Shown: positions 43,823-52,927, counted from the first letter of the stretch. The stretch: DNA of 64,000 nt from Bacillus sp. BHET2 (GCF_005938125.1 NZ_VCQN01000003.1:186001-250000); one strand, 5' to 3'. The notes: generated by a model not told the origin, from the letters alone. Program-made: numbers and translations.

Positions 43823-44380
43823 TTAGTAGCCTTCAACCACCAAATCAAGCTTCCCTGTCTCTGGACTGATGACGAGTCCGTGAACGGGAATTTCCTTGTC
43901 CATTAATGGGTGGTTCTTGATCATTTCGACACTGTGGGCGACGCTTTCTTGAACCGAGCTGAAGCCTTTTAGCCAATCGTGGAGGTCAATGCCTGAGTAG
44001 TTGACGGTATTGAGTGTTTCTTCTCCAATACCTCGGTCTTTCATTTTGTCCAGGATTTGGTGGCTGTTGATTGCACTCATGCCGCAGTCGTGGTGACCGA
44101 TCACGAGTACTTCATCTGCCTGGAGTTCATAAACGGCAACGAGCAGGCTGCGCATGATACTTCCGAATGGGTGACTTACAACTGCACCGGCATTTTTTAC
44201 GACTTTTACGTCACCATTTTTCATGTTCATGGATTTAGGCAAAAGCTCTACTAAACGAGTATCCATACATGTAAGAATAACTAAGCGCTTGTCTGGGAAC
44301 TTGGTTGTTCTGTACTCTTCGTATGATTGTTCTTGTACAAATTGCTGGTTGTAATCAAGTATGTTCGTCAATAAAGTCAT
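43823..44380 (-). CDS. ytiB: Beta-class carbonic anhydrase, YtiB-like
   Basis: The 185-residue protein has the zinc ligands C38 (LTCMDTR with D40-R42 dyad), H96 and C99 (GHHDCG). It matches B. subtilis YtiB in length. It interconverts CO2 and bicarbonate. AGGAGACTACGAT precedes the ATG. It follows the PAS-like gene by 27 bp and may be cotranscribed with the B12-binding protein. Confidence 0.93.
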   Translation of the reverse strand: MTLLTNILDYNQQFVQEQSYEEYRTTKFPDKRLVILTCMDTRLVELLPKSMNMKNGDVKVVKNAGAVVSHPFGSIMRSLLVAVYELQADEVLVIGHHDCGMSAINSHQILDKMKDRGIGEETLNTVNYSGIDLHDWLKGFSSVQESVAHSVEMIKNHPLMDKEIPVHGLVISPETGKLDLVVEGY

Positions 44381-44407
44381 ATCGTAGTCTCCTATAAAAA
44401 AGTATTG

Positions 44408-44941
44408 TTATTTCACAGTTTGTTCTAAGTGATGTTCAATCTCTTTTATTTTATCCATAATTTCTTGCCGATTCCAATCAGAAGTATTGGCAAGCTTCAA
44501 ATATAATGAAGATACTTTAGCCAGTACTTCGGTCAGGTTAGGCTCTTTCCCTGTAAAAGGAGCATTGCCCATGAGATCAATTAAACCATTCATTTGTTCT
44601 GAAACTTTTTTATACTGATGATCCTTCGAGATGACAGCAATATGAAAATACTGCTGAATATCTGAAAACTGATAATAGATATCAAATAGCTCAAAGGAAT
44701 CGTTTTTCTTCAGGTTCAGTTCCATTTTGCCCTGTGTGTGTTTATGGATAATGCGGGCAAACTTTGGTGAGCTTTCTTCTTCGATGATGGACATGAAGTT
44801 CTCACCTGGCTTTAAAAAGTCATAGCCGGAATTCGAAGCATCGATTAGTTGATACTGCCTATCCAATAAGAGATAAGGAATCGGGCATAAATGTAAATTT
44901 TCCACACGATCACTCCTTTGTGAAAGGTTTACGAACGTCAA
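44408..44941 (-). CDS. PAS-like sensor protein without an output domain
   Basis: The 177-residue protein starts with a PAS-like region (CPIPYLLLDRQYQLIDASNS, then GYDFLKPGENFMSIIEEES) and a beta-strand-rich middle. A C-terminal helical part (LTEVLAKVSSLYLKLANTSD onward) could be a partner-binding coiled segment. No kinase or DNA-binding domain is seen. It lies between the B12-binding protein and carbonic anhydrase genes, so a regulatory pair is inferred. Confidence 0.6.
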   Translation of the reverse strand: MTFVNLSQRSDRVENLHLCPIPYLLLDRQYQLIDASNSGYDFLKPGENFMSIIEEESSPKFARIIHKHTQGKMELNLKKNDSFELFDIYYQFSDIQQYFHIAVISKDHQYKKVSEQMNGLIDLMGNAPFTGKEPNLTEVLAKVSSLYLKLANTSDWNRQEIMDKIKEIEHHLEQTVK

Positions 44942-45033
44942 TGACTAAAAGCCCTATCCAGTAAGATGAGAGGTACCATATAGAAAGACATTCAAGAGAA
45001 CCCTTTTTTCTTCGACTGCATGTACTTAAGGAG

Positions 45034-45684
45034 TTAGCCCTTCAGTGAAACAGGTTGCCCGGTTAAATTGGTAAGATGGTGATCGAGTTCTATCAAATCA
45101 TGAAAACTTGACGCCCTTGATTCAAGTAAGAAATCAAGTGAATAATGAGAAATTAATCTGCCACCGACCAGGATATCTATCTCTTGATGCTGTGCTCTGA
45201 TCTCTTCTAAGCACTCTTTTAATCGGACCAGTTCCGTTGTCATACCGATGGATATTCCAATGGCATGGGGCTTCCACGCCTCAATAAAACGTAAGGCATC
45301 TCTGGTGGGTACGTTGGATCCCAGGTAACGGGTATTCCAGTGTCTTTCTTTGAATACCTCGTTTGCAAGTTCCAGCCCTAGACTATGATGTTCACCTTCT
45401 ATACAGAACAATAGGGCTTTCGGCTGGTTTTCGAAAGCCTCTTGATGGGTAAAGAGAGTAGCAAGCAAATATTTAAGAGTGGCAGTGGCAAGGTGCTCAT
45501 CTGCTACAGTAATATGATTTTTCTCCCAAAGTTCACCAACCTTATACATGGATGGCTTAATGATTTTCTCGTAGAAAGTGAAATTGTCCATTTTCGAGTG
45601 AATGGATGACGAATGCAATTCCAATAAGGCCTGCACGTCTCCCGCGAGAATAGACTTAGTGAAAGACTGGACCAGTTGATTCAT
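45034..45684 (-). CDS. Cobalamin-binding protein with CarH-type photosensor motifs
   Basis: The 216-residue protein contains a four-helix B12 cap (about residues 1-85) with W53-x9-E63-H64. It also has a Rossmann-type B12-binding domain with E98-x-H100-x-x-G103 (EGEHHSLG) and IGISIGMTTE. The Wx9EH motif is the light-sensing signature of CarH-type adenosylcobalamin photoreceptors, as known from Thermus and B. megaterium. No MerR-type helix-turn-helix is present, so it would need a partner. It is divergent from queF. Alternatively it delivers cobalamin to a methyltransferase. Confidence 0.83.
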   Translation of the reverse strand: MNQLVQSFTKSILAGDVQALLELHSSSIHSKMDNFTFYEKIIKPSMYKVGELWEKNHITVADEHLATATLKYLLATLFTHQEAFENQPKALLFCIEGEHHSLGLELANEVFKERHWNTRYLGSNVPTRDALRFIEAWKPHAIGISIGMTTELVRLKECLEEIRAQHQEIDILVGGRLISHYSLDFLLESRASSFHDLIELDHHLTNLTGQPVSLKG

Positions 45685-45836
45685 TTATCATCACTCCTAG
45701 CGATAACCCTAATTAATATATTCAATAGATAGATTTGAAACTCCTTCTATCCATTTCAATTTATAATTGGAGTTGACTTTGACTAAATTGTTATTTAATA
45801 TAACCTCTGTAACACTTAATGTTGCTCAAATATTGA

Positions 45837-45875
45837 GAGAGGTTCATAGCATTAACCCTCTATAAAAAACTATGG
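45837..45875 (+). ncRNA. preQ1-I riboswitch aptamer
   Basis: AGAGGTTC, CCCTCTATAAAAAACTA and the GCAT-containing loop reproduce the class I preQ1 aptamer. Stem P1 is AGAGG/CCTCT. The A-rich tail can form the pseudoknot with CTAT. It lies about 160 bases upstream of queF. I see no T-run terminator, so the expression platform is unclear; translational control is possible. Confidence 0.9.
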
Positions 45876-46031
45876 TACTTTGAATCTGATTTGGCCAAAT
45901 TTGCGTCAAATTATCATTTAAGCGTAACAGGATTTTACACATTGTGCAATTCACGTGCCTGTTATGTCGATTCTTAGGCTAATGCTATGTCCTCCTTACA
46001 TTCGGGTCACTTTGAAGGGGAGGATTTTTAC

Positions 46032-46529
46032 ATGTCAGGAAGAAAAGACGAAGATTTAACAGATTTATCATTACTTGGGAATCAAGGAACAAAATATTTA
46101 TTCGAGTATGCCCCTCACATCTTAGAGGCATTCGACAATAAGCATCCAAACCGGGATTATTTCGTGAAATTCAACTGTCCTGAATTCACAAGTCTTTGCC
46201 CGAAGACAGGTCAGCCTGACTTTGCAACCATCTATATCAGCTACATCCCTGGTGAAAAGATGGTGGAAAGTAAATCACTCAAGCTCTATCTGTTCAGTTT
46301 CCGTAATCACGGTGATTTCCACGAAGACTGTATGAACATCATCATGAATGATCTTATCGAATTAATGGATCCGCGTTATATTGAAGTGTGGGGGAAATTC
46401 ACTCCCCGTGGCGGAATCAGCATAGATCCATACTGCAACTACGGGAAGCCTGGTACGAAATATGAAACGATGGCAGACCACCGTTTGATGAATCATGATC
46501 TGTATCCGGAAAAAATCGATAATCGGTAA
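46032..46529 (+). CDS. queF: NADPH-dependent 7-cyano-7-deazaguanine reductase QueF
   Basis: ATG at 46032 follows GAAGGGGAGGATTTTTAC; the in-frame start at 45987 would add residues not found in the family. The 165 residues match B. subtilis QueF almost throughout, including the catalytic CPKTGQPDF region (C56, D63) and [14 protein letters not shown]. It reduces preQ0 to preQ1 in queuosine synthesis. The product is the ligand of the upstream riboswitch, giving feedback. It stands alone, away from queCDE. Confidence 0.96.
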   Translation: MSGRKDEDLTDLSLLGNQGTKYLFEYAPHILEAFDNKHPNRDYFVKFNCPEFTSLCPKTGQPDFATIYISYIPGEKMVESKSLKLYLFSFRNHGDFHEDCMNIIMNDLIELMDPRYIEVWGKFTPRGGISIDPYCNYGKPGTKYETMADHRLMNHDLYPEKIDNR

Positions 46530-46534
46530 AAGTC

Positions 46535-46569
46535 AGGAACGATTCTGTTACAGGAATCGTTCTTTTTTT
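46535..46569 (+). terminator. Terminator after queF
   Basis: AGGAACGATTCTG pairs with CAGGAATCGTTCTT, followed by T6. Confidence 0.87.
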
Positions 46570-46941
46570 GTAGCTGAATATTTCTATAGAAATAAAATTA
46601 GAGAATTATATATGCGTTACCTGCAACACTTTGTGTGACTTTGGAGCGAGTTCGTACGGGATTCATGCTTCGGTCGTGAAACATGCCGATTAGCGGTCGT
46701 TATTTTCAAACACGACAATATACGGGAGGTCTACTGATCATACAGAGTTTTGAACTGAAAAGGCCAGTAACCGAAAAGCCTATCCTTATTGCATCTGCAA
46801 ACCCTTGCAATTTTCACAATTATTAAACCTTATTTTTTTAGCCGGATTCCCTTTACAAAGGGTCTTGATGGGCTTTATAATCCCGTTGTTCAACTATTTA
46901 CGGAAAACCTAAAAATTTTAAAGAAAAAGGAGGTTGCGGTG
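46570..46941. other. Intergenic region of 372 bp with nothing clearly assignable
   Basis: No gene-like frame with a ribosome binding site, phased repeat or strong terminator is seen before the YitT gene. CGGTCGT appears twice about 25 bp apart near 46671 and 46695. A regulatory RNA is possible but not supported. Confidence 0.35.
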
Positions 46942-47790
46942 ATGCGACAAAGAATATTTTCCTTCTTAATGATGAATCTTGGTGCATTTCTAGTTTCGGT
47001 TAATGTCCATTTTTTCTTATCGCCTAATAATTTAGCGACAGGGGGCGTCAGTGGATTGTCGATCATCATGAACGATCTGTTTCCAGAGATGTCCCTTGGA
47101 CTGTTCATGATTATAATCAATATCTTGCTATTTATCGTCGGTGTGATCTTTCTTGGCTTTAATTTCGGTGCGAAAACCATTTACGCAAGTTTCGCCCTTT
47201 CATTCTATGTTTGGTTATTAGAAAGATTTGCTCCTATGAGCGCGCCATTAAGTGATGATATTTTAATTCAATTGATTATCGGCCAATGCATTGCCGCAAT
47301 CGGTATGGCGATCGTGTTCAACCAACAGGCATCAACCGGTGGAACGGATATCGTGGCCTTGATCTTTAATAAATATTTCAATATAGATGTAGGACGAGGC
47401 GTTCTGCTAGCGGATTTATCCATTGCAATGTCCTCTGCAGTGTTATTCGGTCCACAAGTCGGCATGTATGCGTTCTTCGGTGTCATCCTTAACGGATTGG
47501 TCATCGACTACGCACTACAACAATTTAATTCGAATAAAGAGATTGTGATCATCAGCCGGTACAGTGATGAAATCAAGTCGTATATCGTGCACGAACTTGG
47601 AAAAGGGGCGACGATTCATACGGCAACGGGAGCATTTACTTCCGATGAGAAGGAGGTCATCACGACCATCCTCGGCCGCAAGGACTTCACCAGACTGAAA
47701 GGATTTATCACCCAAGTTGATAACCGTGCCTTTATCACAGTCCATACAATGAATGAAATTCTTGGTCAAAACTTTAAACGACTGGCGTAG
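46942..47790 (+). CDS. YitT-family membrane protein (DUF161/DUF2179)
   Basis: AAAGGAGGTTGCGGT precedes the ATG at 46942; the upstream in-frame start at 46789 is not supported. 282 residues. Six membrane helices with SPNNLATGGVSGLSIIM and NQQASTGGTDIVALIFNKY precede a cytosolic DUF2179 domain (VIISRYSDEIKSYIVHELGKGA, then TTILGRKDFTRLK). The transported substrate is unknown. Confidence 0.92.
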   Translation: MRQRIFSFLMMNLGAFLVSVNVHFFLSPNNLATGGVSGLSIIMNDLFPEMSLGLFMIIINILLFIVGVIFLGFNFGAKTIYASFALSFYVWLLERFAPMSAPLSDDILIQLIIGQCIAAIGMAIVFNQQASTGGTDIVALIFNKYFNIDVGRGVLLADLSIAMSSAVLFGPQVGMYAFFGVILNGLVIDYALQQFNSNKEIVIISRYSDEIKSYIVHELGKGATIHTATGAFTSDEKEVITTILGRKDFTRLKGFITQVDNRAFITVHTMNEILGQNFKRLA

Positions 47791-47794
47791 AAAC

Positions 47795-47832
47795 GAAGCT
47801 TCACCTTTTCAAGAGGGTGAAGCTTATTTTTT
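47795..47832 (+). terminator. Terminator after the YitT gene
   Basis: AAGCTTCACCTTTT pairs with AAGAGGGTGAAGCTT, followed by T-rich sequence. Confidence 0.82.
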
Positions 47833-47920
47833 ATGGTCAAGAATAATCATCTACTTCTCATAAAAAATAAAGGTAAATCTTCCATCCTTCCAGTATAAAT
47901 AGAAGTAAGGGGGTGGAGAT

Positions 47921-49561
47921 ATGGAGAAGGAAGAGTTTGAAAGGTTAGAGAGGAAAATCAGCTTTTTGGAAAAAGAGCTTTATTATGTGAAGCGACAGTT
48001 GATCCAGGCAAAGGGAGAGATGGATTCACCTGTTATACAAAAAGCAGATGTATATGAGGCGCAGCACGATAAGACAATCGCTACTAAAGCAAACGACCCA
48101 TTAATCGAAAAAGAACCTTACGATTTTTCAGTCGAACGCTGGCTTCCTAAAGTGTTCCTGTTTGTCCTATTAATAGGTAGTATATGGGGCTTCATGGCAG
48201 CTTCCCAAAATGGCTGGGTGACACCGGGTTTAAGAGTGCTTACCGGTGTTCTGATCAGTTTCATCATGTACTTCTTAGGAGAAAGATATAGTCGGGATCA
48301 GCGTAAATTATCCATTACATTATTATCAGGAAGTATCGTACTTGCCATCATTACATTATTTTCTGCAAATATCCTGTATGGATATATTGGCGGATGGCTG
48401 ACGAATCTTCTATTGGTCATTATCATATCAGTCGGGCTGTGGGCTTCCCATAAACATAGTTCCCAATTGATTCTGTGCTTGATTGGGGCAGGAGCGTATC
48501 TGTTTCCGTTTATTTTCTCAGGGGATGAAAGGAATGAATGGTTGTTTTACGGGTATGAATTGGTGCTGTTCTTTGTGTTGATGACGTTCAGCACGTTGAA
48601 GAGGTACCGCGTTGCCTGGAATATCCATTATTATTTACTGTATTTCTCCCTATTTTTCTTCGCAGCGTTTGGTATTGGGGAGATTACGCTGACTATCCTT
48701 ATACCATTTGCAATTCAGCATGGGTATCTCTTATTGTTGATCATACTTAACCGGGATGAACGGGTGAGCGCTGAAATGATTCCGGCATTGGTATCGGGAA
48801 GCTTCATCCTGCTGGGGCTGCTCAATGATATCTATACTACGATTCCCCTTTATTACTATGTCATCTTTGCAGGGGGATATATCGGAGTGTCATTTGTTGA
48901 ACCGAAGGAAAAGAAACGAACGAAGGACGTATTACTCGTCCTTGGCTTCCTGTATGTACTTCTATTCTTATTTGAATGGTTCGAATACGATTGGCGTTTC
49001 GTATTGGTGGCGATACAGGCCATTGCCCTTCTGTTTCTTGCAGGGAGACGTGAAAGTTATATTGGGCTTGCAGGCTCATTTTTATTGATGATGTTCTCTC
49101 TATTAGGCGTGTTGATCGGGAATTCCGATGACTTTTTTACGATAGAATTGCCGGTTTTCGTATTGGCATTCGGGTATGTCTATCTGTTTTCCCATTACAA
49201 TCAACTTGAATCTTCATTTTTGAATGTTTCTAGAAACACGATGAAAGTTGTTCTAACAGGACTCGTGATGTTCTTCGTGCTGAGATTAACGGATTATATC
49301 GTAATCGGCTGGGACTACACGCCGCGGACAACAGCCTTCACGGTAGCCATTGCTGCTCTATCCATTCTGTATCTCATCTATGGTGAGAGCAGGAAAGATG
49401 CTTTCTACCGCTGGGTGGGAATCAGCTTTTTAGCCCTTGCGCTAGTGAAATTTTTCCTTGCTGACCTTGTGTTCCTGGACTTCACGATCCGTGCCATGAT
49501 CTTGATTCCAATCGGGGTAATCGGCCTTGTGTTATCAAGGATTTTATATAAAAAACGATAA
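47921..49561 (+). CDS. DUF2339-like polytopic membrane protein
   Basis: The 546-residue protein begins with a coiled coil (FERLERKISFLEKELYYVKR, residues 5-30) and continues with about 15 short hydrophobic helices separated by small loops, ending LVLSRILYKKR. This layout is typical of DUF2339/DUF2157-type membrane proteins. Function unknown. AAGGGGGTGGAGAT is the ribosome binding site. Confidence 0.78.
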   Translation: MEKEEFERLERKISFLEKELYYVKRQLIQAKGEMDSPVIQKADVYEAQHDKTIATKANDPLIEKEPYDFSVERWLPKVFLFVLLIGSIWGFMAASQNGWVTPGLRVLTGVLISFIMYFLGERYSRDQRKLSITLLSGSIVLAIITLFSANILYGYIGGWLTNLLLVIIISVGLWASHKHSSQLILCLIGAGAYLFPFIFSGDERNEWLFYGYELVLFFVLMTFSTLKRYRVAWNIHYYLLYFSLFFFAAFGIGEITLTILIPFAIQHGYLLLLIILNRDERVSAEMIPALVSGSFILLGLLNDIYTTIPLYYYVIFAGGYIGVSFVEPKEKKRTKDVLLVLGFLYVLLFLFEWFEYDWRFVLVAIQAIALLFLAGRRESYIGLAGSFLLMMFSLLGVLIGNSDDFFTIELPVFVLAFGYVYLFSHYNQLESSFLNVSRNTMKVVLTGLVMFFVLRLTDYIVIGWDYTPRTTAFTVAIAALSILYLIYGESRKDAFYRWVGISFLALALVKFFLADLVFLDFTIRAMILIPIGVIGLVLSRILYKKR

Positions 49562-49640
49562 ACATATTGCAATAGATGTCAGAATAATTATATAATGGTG
49601 ATATCAACTGACGTTTAATGGAGAAGGAGGTGGAATTGAG

Positions 49641-49754
49641 ATGAATCGTTCTGTAGGATTGCGTGGGAAGTATTTAGACTATATTTACATTTGCCGTGCA
49701 ATTTTTCATGCATTTGCGTTCAAGGGGACACGTATGCCCTTTTTCAGCAAATGA
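49641..49754 (+). CDS. Leader peptide of the ABC-F attenuator (37 aa)
   Basis: GAAGGAGGTGGAATTGAG precedes an ATG whose product starts MNRSVGLRGKYLDYIYIC and ends RMPFFSK. It is basic and aromatic and has no domain. Two hairpins with T runs separate it from an ABC-F gene. In known ABC-F systems a drug-stalled ribosome on such a leader prevents terminator formation; the same is inferred here. Confidence 0.65.
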   Translation: MNRSVGLRGKYLDYIYICRAIFHAFAFKGTRMPFFSK

Positions 49755-49812
49755 ATATGAATACTGAACGGTAAGAGGTCTCAATTCCAATCACTTTTCT
49801 ATAAAGAATCGG

Positions 49813-49842
49813 AAAGAGGGGGCGTTTTCGCTCTCTTTTTTT
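49813..49842 (+). terminator. Attenuator terminator T1 upstream of the ABC-F gene
   Basis: AAAGAG...GGCG pairs with CGCTCTCTTT (with two unpaired bases), followed by T7. It lies 58 bases after the leader stop. Confidence 0.65.
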
Positions 49843-49864
49843 GTACCTTCTTTTTACAAAAGGG

Positions 49865-49938
49865 GGAAGTGCGGTGCAATTCATCCCGCATTTCCATAGC
49901 CACAAGAGAGCCTTCTGCTCTCTCGTGGCATTTTTTTT
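49865..49938 (+). promoter_or_regulatory. Hairpin plus attenuator terminator T2
   Basis: GGAAGTGCGG pairs with CCGCATTTCC (49865-49895, one G-U). Next comes a 13-bp stem with one mismatch (GCCACAAGAGAGC at 49899-49911 with 49917-49929) and T8. T2 ends about 35 bases before the ABC-F ribosome binding site and therefore would block expression unless prevented. Confidence 0.75.
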
Positions 49939-49983
49939 TATGAACCTCTTACCTCTAAATAGATATCAGAAAGGAAGAGGAAG

Positions 49984-51864
49984 ATGATTATTTGCAGCGC
50001 ACAGGAATTAAGTAAAATGTTTGGAGGCCATTTAATATTTGAAGAATTATCCTTTGAGATACCGGAAAAGGCACGAATTGGATTGGTTGGTCGGAATGGG
50101 TCAGGAAAAACGACGATCTTTAAATTATTATCCGGGGTGGAAGCGCCTGATAAAGGCCTTATTCATCTTAAGAAGGGAGCGAAGGTAGGATATCTCGCTC
50201 AAATTCCCCAATACGAAGAGGGCACGAAAGGAATGGATGTATTACGCTCGGCGTTTTCCGATTTAATCAAATCCGGTGAACGGTTAAAAGAGTTGGAAAT
50301 CGAAATGGGGGCAGAACAGGATCCGGATACTCTCAATCGATTATTAGACGAATACGGAAAGATACAGGATCAATTCACCCTTGCCGGGGGATATGAAATC
50401 GACTCGACTATTTCGAAAATCGTGAATGGACTGGGTATAGGTGATCTAGTGGAGAAGGAGTTCAATGACTGCAGCGGCGGAGAGCAAACAAAACTTTGTT
50501 TAGGTCTGATCCTTCTCGAAAAGCCGGACCTGTTGCTGCTGGACGAACCGACGAACCATCTGGACATCGGGGCCGTCGAGTGGCTGGAGGACTTTTTGAA
50601 AGAGTATGAAGGCACCGTGTTGTGCATTTCTCATGACCGCTATTTTCTCGATAACGTCATTACGAAAGTGTATGACTTAGAGGACGGAGAGTTAACGATT
50701 TATCATACAGACTATTCCGGATTTGTGAAAGAGAAGGAAGAGAACTTGATGATTGAATTCCATGCGTATCAGGAACAACAGAAAAGAATCAAGAAAATGA
50801 AAGAGGCAATAAAAAGGTTAAGGGAATGGGCTAATCAAGCCAATCCTCCTAACGAAGCCCTTCACAAACGAGCACGGAATATGGAAAGAGCATTGGAACG
50901 GATGGAGAAGATCAAACGACCTATTTTGGATCGGAAGAAAATGGGGTTAGAATTTGAAGAAACGGACCGAAGTGGTAAAATCGTGTTTTCCATGGAGGAG
51001 GTTTCAAAATCTTATGGAGAGAAAACGCTCTTTCAGGATGCCAGTTTTCTCGTTCATTTCAAAGATCGTACAGCAATTGTCGGTCAAAATGGAACAGGGA
51101 AGTCGACCATCATTAAAATGCTTCTTGGAGAAGAAACCGCAGATGCAGGTAAGGTGAAAATCGGAAGTAATGTGAAGCTTGGTTACCTCTCACAGCACTT
51201 TACGGTAGCTGACCCAAATGTCCGGCTGATTGATGCATTCCGTGAAGAAGTCACTGTTGCAGAGGGGGATGCCCGCCATATTCTCGCCAAGTTTTTATTT
51301 TATGGACCGAATGTGTTTCGAAAAGTAGGTCAGCTTAGCGGAGGAGAGAAAATGAGGCTCCGTCTTGCCCAGTTGATGCATCAGGATATTAACTTCCTAG
51401 TCCTCGACGAACCGACCAACCATCTGGATATCGACTCACGAGAAGTATTGGAAGATGCACTGGAGGATTTTAAAGGCACGATTTTAGCTGTTTCTCATGA
51501 TCGATACTTTTTGAATAAGCTGTTTAAGAAAACGTATTGGATTCAAAAAGGTAAGCTTTACTTCTTTGACGGGCCTTATAGCTGGGCGAAGGAGAAGCTT
51601 CCTGCAATCGCTCCACAGGAAGAACCGGTCGCAGTACCTGTGATAAAAGAGGTACCGGTAAAAGCAACGGCGAAACAAAGGTCTCGAACACTGGAGGATA
51701 TCGAAGCAGACCTTGAGCAGTTGGAAGAAGAAATCTACGCTATTGATGAAAGACTCCTTACCCACGAGGACTTGGATGTTCTCCAGGAACTGTACAAGGA
51801 GAAAGAACAGAAAGAATCGGCTCGTGACAGAATGTATCAGGAATTAGATGGATTAATGGCTTAG
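49984..51864 (+). CDS. ABC-F family ribosome-associated ATPase
   Basis: The 626-residue protein has two ABC domains with Walker A GLVGRNGSGKTT and AIVGQNGTGKST. Signature motifs are CSGGEQTKLCLG and LSGGEKMRLRLA, and Walker B motifs LLLLDEPTNHLD and FLVLDEPTNHLD. No membrane segments are present. A helical interdomain linker (residues about 255-315) and C-terminal coiled coil (residues about 560-626) fit antibiotic-resistance or translation-factor ABC-F proteins. AAGGAAGAGGAAG precedes the ATG. The leader attenuator suggests induction by ribosome-targeting antibiotics, so a ribosome-protection role is inferred. Confidence 0.9.
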   Translation: MIICSAQELSKMFGGHLIFEELSFEIPEKARIGLVGRNGSGKTTIFKLLSGVEAPDKGLIHLKKGAKVGYLAQIPQYEEGTKGMDVLRSAFSDLIKSGERLKELEIEMGAEQDPDTLNRLLDEYGKIQDQFTLAGGYEIDSTISKIVNGLGIGDLVEKEFNDCSGGEQTKLCLGLILLEKPDLLLLDEPTNHLDIGAVEWLEDFLKEYEGTVLCISHDRYFLDNVITKVYDLEDGELTIYHTDYSGFVKEKEENLMIEFHAYQEQQKRIKKMKEAIKRLREWANQANPPNEALHKRARNMERALERMEKIKRPILDRKKMGLEFEETDRSGKIVFSMEEVSKSYGEKTLFQDASFLVHFKDRTAIVGQNGTGKSTIIKMLLGEETADAGKVKIGSNVKLGYLSQHFTVADPNVRLIDAFREEVTVAEGDARHILAKFLFYGPNVFRKVGQLSGGEKMRLRLAQLMHQDINFLVLDEPTNHLDIDSREVLEDALEDFKGTILAVSHDRYFLNKLFKKTYWIQKGKLYFFDGPYSWAKEKLPAIAPQEEPVAVPVIKEVPVKATAKQRSRTLEDIEADLEQLEEEIYAIDERLLTHEDLDVLQELYKEKEQKESARDRMYQELDGLMA

Positions 51865-51866
51865 AG

Positions 51867-51902
51867 TGGAGGGGGGATGATATGGAAGACATCTCCCTTC
51901 CA
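51867..51902 (+). terminator. Hairpin after the ABC-F gene
   Basis: TGGAGGGGGGATG pairs with CATCTCCCTTCCA, with one G-U pair. No T run follows; it may be a weak terminator or stabilise the 3' end. Confidence 0.45.
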
Positions 51903-51952
51903 TTATTTCAATGCAACTTCGTATAATGTAAGAACAGGAAGGAAGAGATCAC

Positions 51953-52927
51953 ATGTCGACGAAAGAAGTAATAATAGTTGGAGGCGGTTTGTCAGGAATC
52001 ATGGCTGCCAGAACGCTGCTCGAAAATGGAATCAAGGATATCCTCATTGTTGAAAAAAGCAGGAGTGTGGGGGGGAGGCTTGCCACAAGGCGGCTTGAAG
52101 ATGGAAAAGCCGATCACGGTGCTCAATTTTTCACCGTCCGCTCGCCAGAACTCCAAAGAGACGTAGAAGCTTGGCTCGAATCGGGCTGGGTGAAAAAGTG
52201 GTTCGGAGCCCCCTACCCCCGGTATACGTCCGTCAACGGGATGAATGCACTATCCAAGAAACTGGCTGAGGCTCTGCCTACGCAACTGAATACAAAGGTA
52301 TCTTCCATTAACGACATGAGGGACGGACCTTTAGAAGTGGAACTGGATAGTGGAGAGAAAATTCTGTGCAAGCATTGTATTATTACTGCACCAGTGCCTC
52401 AGGCACTCACATTGCTTTCTGAGATGGAGGTTTCTCAACTATCGCATATAACATTTGCTCCTTGTTTCGTCGGCATGTTCACCTTTGATGGGGAAAGCCG
52501 TGTACCATCACCTGGTCATCTTGATGAACAGGTGCCATCAGGGGTAGAGAGAGTCGTTGATCACCGGAAGAAGGGGATTTCGTCTACGGTGACAATAAGT
52601 GTATATATGACCGGGGAGTGGTCGAAGAAACGCTTTAACCTCGGTGATCAGGAGATTTCAGCTGAAATTCAAAAGGTTGCAGCACTTTACCTGGATAAGG
52701 ACAGCACAATTATTGAAGCCCAATTGAAACGATGGAGATATGCAGAAGCCGAGGAAGTCATGCATACCCCTTATATGGAAGTGGGGGAGGGTTATCGGGT
52801 CGTCGTATGCGGGGATGCCTTTTTGCGTGAAACCGATGAATCAGGGCGGACACGCTTTGAAAGTGCTTATTTGTCAGGGGTTTCAGCGGGAGAGAGAATC
52901 ATTGAGAAGCTCAAGGGGGAGAGTTGA
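51953..52927 (+). CDS. FAD/NAD(P)-binding amine-oxidase-like protein (renalase-like)
   Basis: The 324-residue protein has the FAD motif VIIVGGGLSGIMAARTLLE (residues 6-24), the family GRLATRRLEDGKADHGAQFF and CGDAFLRETDESGRTRFESAYLSG near the C-terminus. This order fits the renalase-like NAD(P)/FAD oxidoreductases. The substrate is unknown. GGAAGGAAGAGATCAC is the ribosome binding site. A GGGACGGACCT word lies inside (52320), encoding RDGP in another frame than in the antiporter. Confidence 0.85.
   Translation: MSTKEVIIVGGGLSGIMAARTLLENGIKDILIVEKSRSVGGRLATRRLEDGKADHGAQFFTVRSPELQRDVEAWLESGWVKKWFGAPYPRYTSVNGMNALSKKLAEALPTQLNTKVSSINDMRDGPLEVELDSGEKILCKHCIITAPVPQALTLLSEMEVSQLSHITFAPCFVGMFTFDGESRVPSPGHLDEQVPSGVERVVDHRKKGISSTVTISVYMTGEWSKKRFNLGDQEISAEIQKVAALYLDKDSTIIEAQLKRWRYAEAEEVMHTPYMEVGEGYRVVVCGDAFLRETDESGRTRFESAYLSGVSAGERIIEKLKGES
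52320..52330 (+). repeat. GGGACGGACCT dispersed word inside the flavin-oxidase gene
   Basis: The exact 11-mer preceded by GA encodes RDGPL in a poorly conserved region. Confidence 0.8.
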
